A stretch of DNA of 59,957 nucleotides from an uncultured Oscillospiraceae bacterium (lineage in GTDB: Bacteria > Bacillota > Clostridia > Oscillospirales > Ruminococcaceae): assembly GCA_949285275.1 (NCBI GenBank), contig CASEBP010000041.1:1-59957 (forward strand). Direction: 5' to 3'. Shown in pieces: positions 16,056 through 24,759 of this stretch. The position numbers were made by a program, and so were the translations under genes. A model generated the notes under the pieces. The model had not been told where the DNA came from and ran no database searches. It worked only from the letters and a program-made list of their open reading frames with translations. Positions within the stretch are counted from its first letter, which is position 1, and each line of letters starts with the position of its first letter.

Positions 16056-16767
16056 TCTGTGAAAGCACCTCGCCGATTGCACCGTCGATGACCAGAGCAG
16101 CCCGGCTGTCGAATGCGGTGGCGCTTTTATTGATGAGGACGACCGGTGCGTCGGTGTAATCAAGCAGCCCTGCCGCGGGATAGACGACCAGGCTGGTCCC
16201 CCCGACGATGACCAGGTCAGCCTCCGAAAGGGCTCGTACCGCCCCTTCGATCGTCTCTGGGTCGAGCGGCTCCTCATAAAGAACAACATCGGGCCGAATG
16301 ATCCCGCCGCAGGAACAACGCGGTACTCCCGGCTGGGAAAGCAGCTCCTCCTTGGTGTAGCGGGTATGGCAGCGCATGCAATAGTTGCGAAGCGTCGAAC
16401 CGTGCAGCTCCCAGACGGTGCGGCTGCCGGCCATCTGGTGCAGCCCGTCGATATTCTGGGTGATGACCGCCAAAAGCTTTCCCGCCGCCTCAAGCTCGGC
16501 CAGCTTGCGGTGAGCGGGGTTGGGCTGCGCGTCGGGCCAGACCAGCTTCTCACGGTAGAAGCGGTAAAACTCCTCGGGGTGACGCAGAAAATAGCTGTGG
16601 CTGAGTATCGTCTCGGGAGGCAGGTCAAATTTCTGCCGGTAAAGCCCGTCGACACTGCGGAAATCCGGAATCCCCGATTCGGTGCTCACTCCCGCCCCGC
16701 CAAAAAATACGATTCGGTTGCTGTTGTCAATCCGCTGCTGAAGTTCCTGTATCTTTTGTTCCAACAT
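16045..16767 (-). CDS. NAD-dependent protein deacylase (sirtuin)
   Basis: A 240-residue Sir2 enzyme. [16 protein letters not shown] (residues 23-38) binds NAD, QNIDGLH (104-110) and His122 in ELHGS form the active site, and Cys130, Cys133, Cys151 and Cys153 hold zinc; [10 protein letters not shown] follows. It removes acetyl or other acyl groups from lysines using NAD. The ATG at 16767 overlaps the stop of the DUF1653 gene as TGATG, so the two are translationally coupled; GGAGGAAACG is upstream. Confidence 0.93.
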   Translation of the reverse strand: MLEQKIQELQQRIDNSNRIVFFGGAGVSTESGIPDFRSVDGLYRQKFDLPPETILSHSYFLRHPEEFYRFYREKLVWPDAQPNPAHRKLAELEAAGKLLAVITQNIDGLHQMAGSRTVWELHGSTLRNYCMRCHTRYTKEELLSQPGVPRCSCGGIIRPDVVLYEEPLDPETIEGAVRALSEADLVIVGGTSLVVYPAAGLLDYTDAPVVLINKSATAFDSRAALVIDGAIGEVLSQITV

Positions 16768-16997
16768 CACGTTTCCTCCTCCAGCCGCACAAAGCGGCGC
16801 ACCGTTTTTCCGTCCCGCTCGACCGTTTCGTTCCACATCGAAGCAGGACGCACCCAGAGCCCCCTCTCGCCGTAGAGCGCACGATAGACCACCATCGGTT
16901 CCAGGGTCTCGCTGTGCTGGGCGACAAAGAGCACCTCATATTCCTTTCCCTTAAAATGCCGGTAGCGTCCCGGGACGACCGTCTCGTCAATCTGCAC
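16767..16997 (-). CDS. DUF1653 family protein
   Basis: A 76-residue protein with the DUF1653 pattern: PGRYRHFKGKEYEVLFVAQHSETLEPMVVYRALYGERGLWVRP. Function unknown; the domain is common as a short stand-alone protein in bacteria. The start is GTG at 16997 (valine before QIDETVV), supported by AAAGGGGG upstream. It leads the sirtuin gene in a two-gene operon. Confidence 0.85.
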   Translation of the reverse strand: MQIDETVVPGRYRHFKGKEYEVLFVAQHSETLEPMVVYRALYGERGLWVRPASMWNETVERDGKTVRRFVRLEEET

Positions 16998-17032
16998 GGC
17001 GATTCCCCCTTTCCGTGGTTTTCCCGACAAAC

Positions 17033-17065
17033 AGTATAGCACATCCGGACGGATGGTGCTATGAT
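17033..17065. promoter_or_regulatory. overlapping divergent extended -10 promoters
   Basis: An inverted repeat around 17036-17063 (TATAGCACATCC, GGAC, GGATGGTGCTAT). Each arm carries an extended -10 element: TGC-TATACT on the minus strand (17033-17038) and TGC-TATGAT on the plus strand (17060-17065), each with TAGCAC 17 bp upstream. The two promoters occupy the same DNA and should exclude each other. Confidence 0.5.
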
Positions 17066-17112
17066 AAGGACGGAAAAGATCCGCCCATCCCATTCCGAAA
17101 GGACCGTGAACG

Positions 17113-18285
17113 ATGTCTACCCGACTGCTTTACCGCGAAGATCCCTATCTGCGTTCCTTCTCCGCCCGGGTGCTGGCCTGTGAGCCGGGACCGAACGACA
17201 CCTTCCGGCTGCTGCTCGACCAGACCTGCTTTTACCCCGAAGGAGGCGGTCAGCCGGCCGATACCGGCATCCTCGGCGGGGTCCCGATCCTCGACGTCCA
17301 CGAGCGGAACGGAGAGGTCTGGCATACCGCCGGCGCCCCGCTCGAACCGGGCCAGACAGTTGAGGGAACCCTCGACTGGGCGCGCCGGTTCTCGTTGATG
17401 CAGCACCACACCGCCGAACACATCGTGTCAGGAATTGTCCACCAGCTCTGCAAGCTCGACAACGTGGGCTTCCACATGGGCAGCGCAATGGTCACCATCG
17501 ATTTCAACGGGGAGATCGACCCCGATACGCTGCAAACCGTCGAAACGCTGGCCAACCGAACCGTCTTTGCCAACCGGCCGGTCGAAACCGCCTGCCCTTC
17601 CCCCGCCGAGCTGGAGCAGATGGAATTTCGCAGCAAAAAAGCGCTCTCGTCCCTTGAGGGGGAGATCCGGATCGTCACCGTCCCCGAAGCTGACTGCTGC
17701 GCCTGTTGCGGCATCCACGTCGGACACACCGGCGAGATCGGCTGCATCAAGCTGCTCGCTCCCCAGCGGTACAAGGGAGGTGTGCGGGTCGGGCTGCTCT
17801 GCGGCGAAGCCGCGCTGGCCGACTACCGGGAGAAGGAAGGGCAGATCTCGGCCATCTCGCACCTTCTCTCGGCCAAGCAGCCCGAGACGGCCGACGCAGT
17901 ACGCCGGCTGCTCACCCAGAATGAGGAACTGCGCCTCGCGCTGTCCGAAGCAAACAAGCGTCTTTTTGCCCTGCGGGCCGCAGGCTTTGCAGAGCAGCCC
18001 CGCGCCCTGCTCATCGATCCCTCCCTCACCCCCGGCGAACTGCGGCTGCAGGCGGCCGCCTTGCTGGAAGCCGGCCCCGCTCCCCGGCTGGCGCTGGTGC
18101 TCGCGGGCGAGGATGGAAACTACCGCTATGCGCTTGGCGCATCAGGGGAAGCGGACGCCCGCTCCCTCTCCCGGGCGCTGCATCAGACGCTTGGCGGCAA
18201 GGGCGGAGGCAACCGCGAATTTGCCCAGGGCAGTTTCTGTGCCGGCCTCCAGGAAATCAAACAGGCATTTCATTCCCTTCCCTAA
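17113..18285 (+). CDS. alanyl-tRNA editing protein (AlaX type, long form)
   Basis: A 390-residue trans-editing protein that hydrolyses mischarged tRNA-Ala. The editing domain has FYPEGGGQPADTG, HHTAEHIVSG (zinc His pair) and CCACCGIHVGHTGEIG (zinc Cys/His), as in the AlaRS editing domain; a coiled segment (ISHLLSAKQ... RRLLTQNEELRLALSEANKR) leads to a C-terminal DHHA1-like domain ending GGKGGGNREFAQGSF. No synthetase domain is present. The ATG at 17113 is chosen; spacing from a weak GAAAGGA site is acceptable. Confidence 0.9.
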   Translation: MSTRLLYREDPYLRSFSARVLACEPGPNDTFRLLLDQTCFYPEGGGQPADTGILGGVPILDVHERNGEVWHTAGAPLEPGQTVEGTLDWARRFSLMQHHTAEHIVSGIVHQLCKLDNVGFHMGSAMVTIDFNGEIDPDTLQTVETLANRTVFANRPVETACPSPAELEQMEFRSKKALSSLEGEIRIVTVPEADCCACCGIHVGHTGEIGCIKLLAPQRYKGGVRVGLLCGEAALADYREKEGQISAISHLLSAKQPETADAVRRLLTQNEELRLALSEANKRLFALRAAGFAEQPRALLIDPSLTPGELRLQAAALLEAGPAPRLALVLAGEDGNYRYALGASGEADARSLSRALHQTLGGKGGGNREFAQGSFCAGLQEIKQAFHSLP

Positions 18286-18311
18286 TTTTGATATCCGGCC
18301 ATAAAAGGTTT

Positions 18312-18368
18312 CGCCCCTGATACTGGACAGCTTTTGTTAGTTCCATCCAGTAGCGGGGGCCTTTTTTT
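18312..18368 (+). terminator. terminator of alaX
   Basis: Imperfect stem GCCCCTGATACTGGA with TCCAGTAGCGGGGGC followed by CTTTTTTT. Confidence 0.7.
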
Positions 18369-18370
18369 GG

Positions 18371-18650
18371 CATTTTATCCATCATTTTTCCAGAAAGAAA
18401 GAAATGTTTTTACTTTCATTATGCAACTTTTCATTTTTTGGCATTCTTTTTTGGAGGAAAATACCATATTTTTTGAATCATCTATATCTTCGATTATTTA
18501 ATTCCATTCAATTCATTTTACAAAAAATAAATTCTTTGGTACTCTTATTACGATAAAAATGTAAACATATCGATTCCTAATTTGATCGGTATTGTTAAAT
18601 CTTTATTTTCATTCATCCTTTTGACATCAGTGTGAAACGAAATGGGGAGT
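18371..18650. other. AT-rich intergenic leader before the aminotransferase
   Basis: About 280 bp of strongly AT-rich DNA in an otherwise GC-rich region. It carries a promoter candidate and no ORF with a start and ribosome binding site; a lone GGAGGAAA at about 18453 is not followed by a start codon. Likely a regulatory region. Confidence 0.6.
18517..18545 (+). promoter_or_regulatory. candidate promoter of the aminotransferase-symporter operon
   Basis: TTTACA, 17-bp spacer, TACTCT, about 110 bp before the start codon; other AT-rich matches are possible. Confidence 0.4.
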
Positions 18651-18658
18651 GAAGCATT

Positions 18659-19831
18659 ATGCAATTTTCAAATCACATGGATGCAATCGAACTGAGTAAG
18701 ATCCGCGCGATCGGGGAAAAGGCCACCGCAATGGCCGCCCAGGGACGGGAAATTACCAAGCTCCAGGTCGGCGAGCCGGATTTTGACACGCCCAGCCATA
18801 TCATCGAGGCTGCGATCGCGTCGCTGCGTGCCGGTGACACCCATTATGCACCCAACCGCGGCACGATGGCGCTGCGTCAGGCCATCGCTGACAAGCTGTG
18901 GGCGGACAATGGGATCCGGGTCGATGCGGCCGGCGAGGTCCTGGTGCTCAACGGCTGTGCCGAGGCGCTCTTCTGCGCCGTAACCGGCCTGCTGGATCCA
19001 GGCGACGAGATGATCATCATCGAGCCTACCTTCATCAACTACATTCAGCTTGCCCGGTTCTCTAACGCTGTTCCGGTCGTGCTGCGCGCCCGGGAGGAGG
19101 ACAACTGGCTGCCTGATCCCGAGGTTATCCGCAAGGCGATCACCCCCAAGACCCGGATGATCCTGCTCAACACCCCGACCAATCCGACCGGTGCGGTCTA
19201 TCCGCGTGAGCTGCTCAACGAGATCGCCCAGATCGCCCAAAAGCACGGCATCTTTGTCGTATCGGACGAGGTCTATGAGAAGCTGATCTATGGAGATGCT
19301 GAGCATGTTTCAATCGGCTCGATCCCCGGCATGGAAGAGCTGACCGTCACCATCAACGGCCTGTCCAAGGCTTACGCGATGACCGGCTGGCGTCTGGGCT
19401 ATGTGGCCGCCTGCAAGGATCTGATCCTGCCGATGCTCAAGGTCCACCAGTACACCACCACCTGCCTGCCGATCTTTGTTCAGGCGGGCGGAGTCGACGC
19501 CATCCGCAACAGTGCTGCCGACGTCGCCGCGATGCGTCAGGAATATGAGCGCCGCCGCGATCTGATCGCCGGCATGGTCGAGGCGATCCCGGGGGTCCAT
19601 CTGGTTCGTCCGCAGGGCACCTTCTATCTCTATCCGAACATCTCGTCCTCGGGCCTCAAGAGCCCCGACTTTATCAACCGCTTCCTCGAGGAGGAAGGGG
19701 TAGCTACCGTTCCTGGCGTTGCGTTCGACCGCGCCGGCGAGGAGAACATCCGGATTTCCTTCGCCAGCGACGAGGCGAGCCTGCGCCGCGGCGCCGAGAA
19801 GCTCGGCAAATTCATGGCTTCGCTTCGCTGA
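18659..19831 (+). CDS. class I aminotransferase (aspartate/alanine/aromatic type)
   Basis: A 390-residue PLP enzyme of fold type I. LQVGEPDFDTP, HYAPNRGTMALRQAIADK, TPTNPTGAVY, SDEVYEK (Asp203, Tyr206) and NGLSKAYAMTGWRLGY with PLP lysine Lys237 are clear; the C-terminal carboxylate arginine lies in ENIRISFA. The amino-acid substrate cannot be decided from sequence. The codon choice resembles that of the ribosomal protein genes in this window, hinting at high expression. A symporter gene follows after 72 bp, so an imported amino acid or dicarboxylate is the likely substrate. Confidence 0.93.
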   Translation: MQFSNHMDAIELSKIRAIGEKATAMAAQGREITKLQVGEPDFDTPSHIIEAAIASLRAGDTHYAPNRGTMALRQAIADKLWADNGIRVDAAGEVLVLNGCAEALFCAVTGLLDPGDEMIIIEPTFINYIQLARFSNAVPVVLRAREEDNWLPDPEVIRKAITPKTRMILLNTPTNPTGAVYPRELLNEIAQIAQKHGIFVVSDEVYEKLIYGDAEHVSIGSIPGMEELTVTINGLSKAYAMTGWRLGYVAACKDLILPMLKVHQYTTTCLPIFVQAGGVDAIRNSAADVAAMRQEYERRRDLIAGMVEAIPGVHLVRPQGTFYLYPNISSSGLKSPDFINRFLEEEGVATVPGVAFDRAGEENIRISFASDEASLRRGAEKLGKFMASLR

Positions 19832-19903
19832 TTTATGGGAGCAGACGGTTTGGGAGAGCCGTTTTTCAGCCGATAGAAAAAGTGATGGAAGGAGCGATTT
19901 ACA

Positions 19904-21244
19904 TTGGCTGACATGAACGAAAAAATGAACAAGGAAGAAATGGACGCCTCAATCCAACAGGAAATCAAGGAGGACAAGAAGGGCCTTGGCCTCTCGATCA
20001 AAATGCTCATTGCGATGGTTCTGGGCCTTGCGGTCGGCATCATCGTTGGTGAACCGATCACCGTCATTGAGCCGTTCGGTACCGCTTTTGTCAACCTGTT
20101 GAAGATGTGTATGGTTCCGATCGTCTTCATTTCGATCACTCTGAGCATCTCTCAGGTGGAGGACTTCAAGGAGTTTGGACGGGTCGGTGCGAGAATGCTT
20201 GGCCTGTTCATGATCACCACCATCTGCGCCGCTATCCTTGGCGGCACCTTTGCGACCATCATCCAGCCCGGTGCCAACTTTGCAGCGGAAGTGACCGGTG
20301 AGGTCGCCGCCCGTGAGGCGCCCGGCGTAGCGGAAATCATCCTGGGTATCATCCCGACCAACCCCGTTGCGGCGCTGGCTTCGGGCGACCTGCTGCCGAT
20401 CCTCTTCTTTGCCATCATGCTTGGCATTTCGCTGGTTATGATCGGCGACAAGAGAAAGCCGATGGTCGATGTGCTGCAGTCCGGCTTTGACGCCATGCTG
20501 GTCATGATCTCGATCTGCCTGAAGTATGCGCCGATCGGCGTCTTCGCGCTGATGGCGGTGCTCGGCGGCGAATACGGTCTTGACACCCTGCGCCCGCTGG
20601 CTAAGTTCTTTGCGACCGAGTATCTCGTCATGACCATCCAGATCCTGATCGTCTACGGTCTGGTTCTGGCGCTTGTGGCCAAGATCAACATCTTCAAGTT
20701 CCTCTATCGCGCCAAGGATGCGCTGGTCATCGCGTTCAGCACCGTTTCGGGCAGCACGGCCGTCCCGGTCCTGCTCGAGCAGGCGGAAACCCACTATGGC
20801 ATTCCGGACCGTATCGCTTCCTTTGGCCTGGTCATCGGTGCGACGGTCAACCAGGATGGTGCAGCGCTTAACATCCCGATCTGCGTCATCTTCGTCTCCC
20901 AGATTTACGGCTTCCAGTTCACAACCGCTGAGCTGGTCACCATCGTTGCGATGGGCATTCTGATGTCCTGCGGCGCTTCGGGTGTCCCGGCTTCCGCGTC
21001 GGTCTTCACCATCATGATCCTGACCCGGTTTGGCATTCCGGTCGACGCCTTCGCTATGGTGCTTGCTTCCTATGTCATCATCGACGTCTATCTGACTACC
21101 GTCAACGTCGCGGGCGACGTCGTCTGCGTCTGCTCCTGCTGCCAGATGGAAGGCATCCTCGACCGCAAGGTTTGGGACGACCCCAACTACGATCCCGCTG
21201 CTGCGCTGCGTGAGAAGAAGTTGGCTGCCAGCCAGAACGCCTGA
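19904..21244 (+). CDS. dicarboxylate/amino acid:cation symporter (SLC1/DAACS family)
   Basis: A 446-residue membrane transporter of the GltP/DctA/SLC1 family, importing glutamate, aspartate, serine or similar with Na+ or H+. Family features are KMCMVPIVFISITLSI, the first re-entrant hairpin region STVSGSTAVPVLLEQ, GATVNQDGAALN (variant of NMDGTAxY) and SCGASGVPASA in hairpin 2. The hairpin 1 serine stretch differs from the usual SSSSATLP, closer to neutral or less acidic substrates (inference). It starts with TTG at 19904 after GGAAGGAG; an ATG 9 nt later is too far from that site. Confidence 0.92.
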   Translation: MADMNEKMNKEEMDASIQQEIKEDKKGLGLSIKMLIAMVLGLAVGIIVGEPITVIEPFGTAFVNLLKMCMVPIVFISITLSISQVEDFKEFGRVGARMLGLFMITTICAAILGGTFATIIQPGANFAAEVTGEVAAREAPGVAEIILGIIPTNPVAALASGDLLPILFFAIMLGISLVMIGDKRKPMVDVLQSGFDAMLVMISICLKYAPIGVFALMAVLGGEYGLDTLRPLAKFFATEYLVMTIQILIVYGLVLALVAKINIFKFLYRAKDALVIAFSTVSGSTAVPVLLEQAETHYGIPDRIASFGLVIGATVNQDGAALNIPICVIFVSQIYGFQFTTAELVTIVAMGILMSCGASGVPASASVFTIMILTRFGIPVDAFAMVLASYVIIDVYLTTVNVAGDVVCVCSCCQMEGILDRKVWDDPNYDPAAALREKKLAASQNA

Positions 21245-21272
21245 TTCCCTCCTTTCTGCTCCAAAATCAAAC

Positions 21273-21306
21273 GGCCTCCGCCAACAGGCGGGGGCTGTTT
21301 TTTGTC
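21273..21306 (+). terminator. terminator of the symporter operon
   Basis: GCCTCCGCC, AACA loop, GGCGGGGGC, then TGTTTTTTG. Confidence 0.8.
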
Positions 21307-21312
21307 CTCTTT

Positions 21313-21340
21313 AAAAAAATCCCTCCGCTGGGGCGGAGGG
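21313..21340 (-). terminator. terminator of the LysR gene
   Basis: On the minus strand CCCTCCGC, 4-nt loop, GCGGAGGG, ATTTTTTT. Confidence 0.8.
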
Positions 21341-21408
21341 AAGGATCGGCGGGTGGGAAATGTCAGCTTGCTGAAAGTATCCCCGCTGCAGGCGGGAGAG
21401 AACTCAGC

Positions 21409-22305
21409 TCAAGGGTAGCGAAGTCCTGTTTTGTGAAGGTAAGCGATAAGCAGGCTGCTGAACTGATCGATCGCCTGACGCTTGTTCTCGAGGGGGAAAC
21501 GATGTTCAACCTGATAGCAGACCCGGTCCGGCGGGGGGTTGGGCATCCGGTAGACGTGCAGACCGGCCGTCGCACGGAAGAGAGCGGCAGCCCGTTCCGG
21601 CACGATGCCCCAGACCTTGGGATTGTCAAAAAAGTTGAGGGCCAACGCCGCGGTATCGACCTCCACCCACGGGGAGATGGACGAATCAAAGTAGTAATTG
21701 TGCCAGTCGAGGTAATCGGGACTCCAGTTGGCCCGCACCTCATAGCGCGGATCAAGATCCCGCGGGTCGATCAGAACCGATTCATCCTCCCCCAGGCTGC
21801 CAATCAGGACATGCCGTTCCTGAAAGATCGGCCGGAAAATCAGGGTACGGCTGGTATGCTTCCGCACCAGAAAGCCGATGTCGATCTCGTGCTTCTCGAC
21901 CATCTCCTGAACCTGGAAGGACTGGTAGGTCCGCACATCGAGGTCGAGCGGATGTCCTGGCATTCCGGCGATCTCCCGGTAAAACGGCCCGAGGACGAAT
22001 GCATTGATGCTGTCGATGCTTGCGACGGTCAGACTCCTCTCGATCGCCCCATTCTGGAACCGTTCGGTATCCTTTGCCAGCAGCAGCCAGCGTTCGGCCA
22101 GCGGGACAAAGGCCTGGCCCCGCGGGGTCAGCTCAATGCTGCGCCGGCCCTTGGAACGGATAATCAGCGGTTCGCCGATCGCCTCCTCAAGCAGTTTGAG
22201 ACGGTGGCTGACGGTGGACTGAGAGAGATGCAACTCCTCCGCCGTCCCGGTGATGCTTCGCAGCTGTGCGATTTTTAAAAAGGTTTCGATCCCCAGGATG
22301 TTCAT
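21409..22305 (-). CDS. LysR family transcriptional regulator
   Basis: A 298-residue regulator: N-terminal winged helix-turn-helix (FLKIAQLRSITGTAEELHLS then QSTVSHRLKLLEEAIGEPLI) and a periplasmic-binding-like effector domain from about residue 90 (RSLTVASIDSINAFVLGPF). The ATG at 22305 has AGGAG upstream; the longer frame is not supported. It converges on the aminotransferase-symporter operon and is a candidate regulator of it through the AT-rich region at 18371-18650. The effector is unknown. Confidence 0.92.
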   Translation of the reverse strand: MNILGIETFLKIAQLRSITGTAEELHLSQSTVSHRLKLLEEAIGEPLIIRSKGRRSIELTPRGQAFVPLAERWLLLAKDTERFQNGAIERSLTVASIDSINAFVLGPFYREIAGMPGHPLDLDVRTYQSFQVQEMVEKHEIDIGFLVRKHTSRTLIFRPIFQERHVLIGSLGEDESVLIDPRDLDPRYEVRANWSPDYLDWHNYYFDSSISPWVEVDTAALALNFFDNPKVWGIVPERAAALFRATAGLHVYRMPNPPPDRVCYQVEHRFPLENKRQAIDQFSSLLIAYLHKTGLRYP

Positions 22306-22330
22306 CTGTCGCCTTCTCCTATCCTTGTCA

Positions 22331-23062
22331 CTATGAACCGACTGCAGCGCAAAGCACCCCGCCGATCTCCTGCGGCACCAGAAAGACGGCGACAATCTTG
22401 GCCCCGTCAAGGTAGTAGGAAGCCTCGGGAAGCTTGGAGGTGTCGCTGATGTCGCTCTCGGTCAGCAGCCGCAAAATCTCGTCCGAGCCCAGCTCGGTCA
22501 GGTAACTGCGCTGTTGCTCGGCATACTCTTCCTGCCCGATCAGCTCAAAGGAGGGCCCGTCGAGCAGCAGCACCGAGAGGGCTTCGGGATCAGCAAAGCC
22601 GTCGATTCCCTCCGGACCTCCGGTGGCCGAATCGTAGGTCATGCCCCATCCATAATGTTCCGTCTCCCCATTCCGCTCGGCCGTGACCGAAAAGGCCACC
22701 GAGAAATAGAGCCCGTCATTACAGGTGATGCGGCAGGTCAGCGAGAGAGCAGGCGCCTCCCCCTCCCCGGCCAGAAGGGTGGGAAGCTGTCCGACCATGC
22801 CGCGGATGGAACGGGAGATCCGTTTAACCGCCTTTTCCTGTGCCTCGTCGGTCACAGCCGGCACCTGGTATTCACCGTCAATGCCGTCAACGGTCAGCGT
22901 TTCCAGCTCGTAGACCGCGCCGACCGGCTCGTCCTTTTCGGCTGCCGCTTCGGACGAAGAGACTTCCTCACCCCGGGAAAGAGAGGCTTCAAAGCCCTCC
23001 CGTGAGCATCCGGCCAGGAGCAGGGCCGCCAGCAGCAGTGCAATCCAACGAGTTTGGTTCAT
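22331..23062 (-). CDS. lipoprotein with RsiV/DUF3298-like domain
   Basis: A 243-residue lipoprotein: signal peptide with lipobox LLLAGC (Cys19), a Ser/Glu-rich linker, then a domain with LTCRITCNDGLYFSVAFSVTA and, near the end, DTSKLPEASYYLDGAKIVAVF followed by PQEIGG. This resembles the DUF4163/DUF3298 pair of RsiV and PdaC. In RsiV that domain binds lysozyme, but here no anti-sigma segment is present, so a cell-wall-facing role is inferred. The ATG has AGGAGG upstream. It lies just upstream of the LysR gene on the same strand. Confidence 0.7.
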   Translation of the reverse strand: MNQTRWIALLLAALLLAGCSREGFEASLSRGEEVSSSEAAAEKDEPVGAVYELETLTVDGIDGEYQVPAVTDEAQEKAVKRISRSIRGMVGQLPTLLAGEGEAPALSLTCRITCNDGLYFSVAFSVTAERNGETEHYGWGMTYDSATGGPEGIDGFADPEALSVLLLDGPSFELIGQEEYAEQQRSYLTELGSDEILRLLTESDISDTSKLPEASYYLDGAKIVAVFLVPQEIGGVLCAAVGS

Positions 23063-23095
23063 GGCATGGTTCCTCCTGCAGATCGTTCTGACAAT

Positions 23096-23125
23096 ATTGT
23101 ATCATATTTCACACGGGCGCAACAA
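23096..23125 (-). promoter_or_regulatory. candidate promoter of the lipoprotein gene
   Basis: On the minus strand TTGTTG, 18-bp spacer, TACAAT, next to the palindrome ACAATATTGT (23091-23100). Confidence 0.45.
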
Positions 23126-23202
23126 GGCTTGCGCCGATCCGGAAAAATCTTTCCACCGAAAAAACAACCCCGGCATGACAAAGGCCGGGGCGCCGGATCG
23201 GA

Positions 23203-23946
23203 TCACCTGCCGGATGACTCGAGCTGCTCGAGAGAAAGTATTCCGCGGTCGATCGCAATCGCCCGCAACGCGACGTAAAGCTCCGCGCGGGTGGCATAAT
23301 AGTAGGGATTGACAAACAGCACCCCCAGCCCGCAGGCCATCGCGCCGAGCAGATACCAACCCAAAAAGGAGAGGTCCAGCACAAACATCTCCCACTTATG
23401 GCCCTGGGTCATGTCGCGGGAAAACGCCAGCGCCTGCCGGTAGGTGAGGGAGGGGTTTTCGGCCAGCAGATAGGGCACCATCCCATAAGCGTAGCTCATG
23501 ACCATGCCGGGGATAACCAGCAGCAGGCTCCACAGAAACAGCAACAGCGAACGGACAAGAGAAACCAGAACAACATTCCCGTACCGTCCGCAGGAGAAGC
23601 CGAAAAACAGATTCCCGAAATCGACCCGGTCCTGGGTCGCCTCGAGAAAGCAGCGGGCGCTCCCCACCTCCATCGGATTGGCAAGAAAGATCCCGACCGC
23701 CAGTGACAGGAGCATGGCAATGGCAGCGATCCAAAGTATACCCAGTATACCCACCATCGCATCCCCACCGTACAGCAGGAGCTGGGAAACGATAACAGGA
23801 ATGGAAGCCAGATCGGAAAAGATCTGACTGAGCATTGTGATCCCATTGCTGATGATCGTACAGACCAGCGCCGCAACGAACAGTTCCCCATACCGGCACG
23901 ACAGCATCTCCCTGGCTGCACGCTTGAGCTGATACCGGTACCACAT
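23203..23946 (-). CDS. DUF975 family membrane protein
   Basis: A 247-residue protein with about six membrane helices and the DUF975 layout: ANPMEVGSARCFLEATQ, FGFSCGRYGNVV, LLVIPGMVMSYAYGMVPYLLAENP, SRDMTQGHKWEMFVLDLSFLGW and VLFVNPYYYATRAELY. The family is common in Firmicutes and its function is unknown. The ATG at 23946 follows AAAAGGAG; the longer frame to 24012 lacks support. Monocistronic with its own promoter. Confidence 0.88.
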   Translation of the reverse strand: MWYRYQLKRAAREMLSCRYGELFVAALVCTIISNGITMLSQIFSDLASIPVIVSQLLLYGGDAMVGILGILWIAAIAMLLSLAVGIFLANPMEVGSARCFLEATQDRVDFGNLFFGFSCGRYGNVVLVSLVRSLLLFLWSLLLVIPGMVMSYAYGMVPYLLAENPSLTYRQALAFSRDMTQGHKWEMFVLDLSFLGWYLLGAMACGLGVLFVNPYYYATRAELYVALRAIAIDRGILSLEQLESSGR

Positions 23947-23988
23947 AATAACTTCTCCTTTTGCGTTGGAGTCTCGGTTTCCGTGTCC

Positions 23989-24017
23989 AGTGTAACATAA
24001 AACCGCCCCCACCGCAA
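23989..24017 (-). promoter_or_regulatory. promoter of the DUF975 gene
   Basis: On the minus strand TTGCGG, 17-bp spacer, TACACT. Confidence 0.55.
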
Positions 24018-24026
24018 GCAGACAAT

Positions 24027-24055
24027 GCGCCGCCGCTGTCAGACAGCGGCGGCGC
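24027..24055 (-). terminator. hairpin at the end of the SpoIID-like operon
   Basis: Perfect 13-bp stem GCGCCGCCGCTGT/ACAGCGGCGGCGC with a 3-nt loop; no U-run follows, so termination may be weak. Confidence 0.5.
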
Positions 24056-24060
24056 GGGCG

Positions 24061-24759
24061 CTACAGCAGCAGGTATCCCAGCGCAAGCAACAGCATCTTG
24101 TTGTCGCTGCGCTCCCGGAAGATCACCCACATGACCAGCAGAATCAGCAGTGTTTCCCCATCGATGGAGAGACTATCGAGCAGGTCGGAGAGCGGCTTGC
24201 TCGCCGAGGAAACTGCATTTCGAAGCCGGTCGCCGAGCTCCCCCGTCTCTCCTCCCTCGAAGCCGCCCCGGATCAGCCGGGAGAGTCCGCCGCGGCGGGA
24301 GGCCGGCGGGGAGGACGCAGCCGGCCCAAAACGCGGCGCCCCGGAAAAAAGCTGGGAAAGGATGCTGTCCGGCGCCGCTCCTTCCCGGCGTGGACCGGAC
24401 GGTTGTGAGGAGGGGGAACTGCCAGGAGAGGGGCCCGGCGAAGGATCGGACCCAGCGGATCCCAGCGCACCGAGCAACTGTGAAAGGGTTTCCTGCAGCT
24501 CGGGGGTCAGGGCACCCGGTGTTTCCTTTCCCTCCCCTGCCCCTGGCGGCGTCGTGCCGGCGGAATGCCCGGAGGCAGCGGGCGCAGTCCTGCCGCCCAT
24601 CGGCGCGGACTGCGGGCCGGAAGCGCTATCCGGACCGGGGGAGGCGGGTCCCGGACCGGTGCGCTGGGCCCGCCGCTGCATCTGGCGTTCCCGCTCAAGC
24701 GCCTCCCGGCGCAGCGGGGAAAGGGCATCCCAGGCCAGCAGATGAGCCGGTTCACTCAC
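24061..24759 (-). CDS. unknown protein, disordered with C-terminal membrane hairpin
   Basis: A 232-residue protein that I do not recognise. An opening helix (VSEPAHLLAWDALSPLRREA, basic and Gln-rich after it) is followed by about 110 residues rich in Pro, Ser and Gly, and then SLSIDGETLLILLVMWVIF with a short polar turn RERSDN and KMLLLALGYLLL at the very end. The tail looks like a small membrane hairpin. The GTG start at 24759 overlaps the stop of the preceding gene (GTGA), with GGGAGGGG upstream. Fourth gene of the operon headed by the SpoIID-like gene. Confidence 0.6.
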   Translation of the reverse strand: MSEPAHLLAWDALSPLRREALERERQMQRRAQRTGPGPASPGPDSASGPQSAPMGGRTAPAASGHSAGTTPPGAGEGKETPGALTPELQETLSQLLGALGSAGSDPSPGPSPGSSPSSQPSGPRREGAAPDSILSQLFSGAPRFGPAASSPPASRRGGLSRLIRGGFEGGETGELGDRLRNAVSSASKPLSDLLDSLSIDGETLLILLVMWVIFRERSDNKMLLLALGYLLL

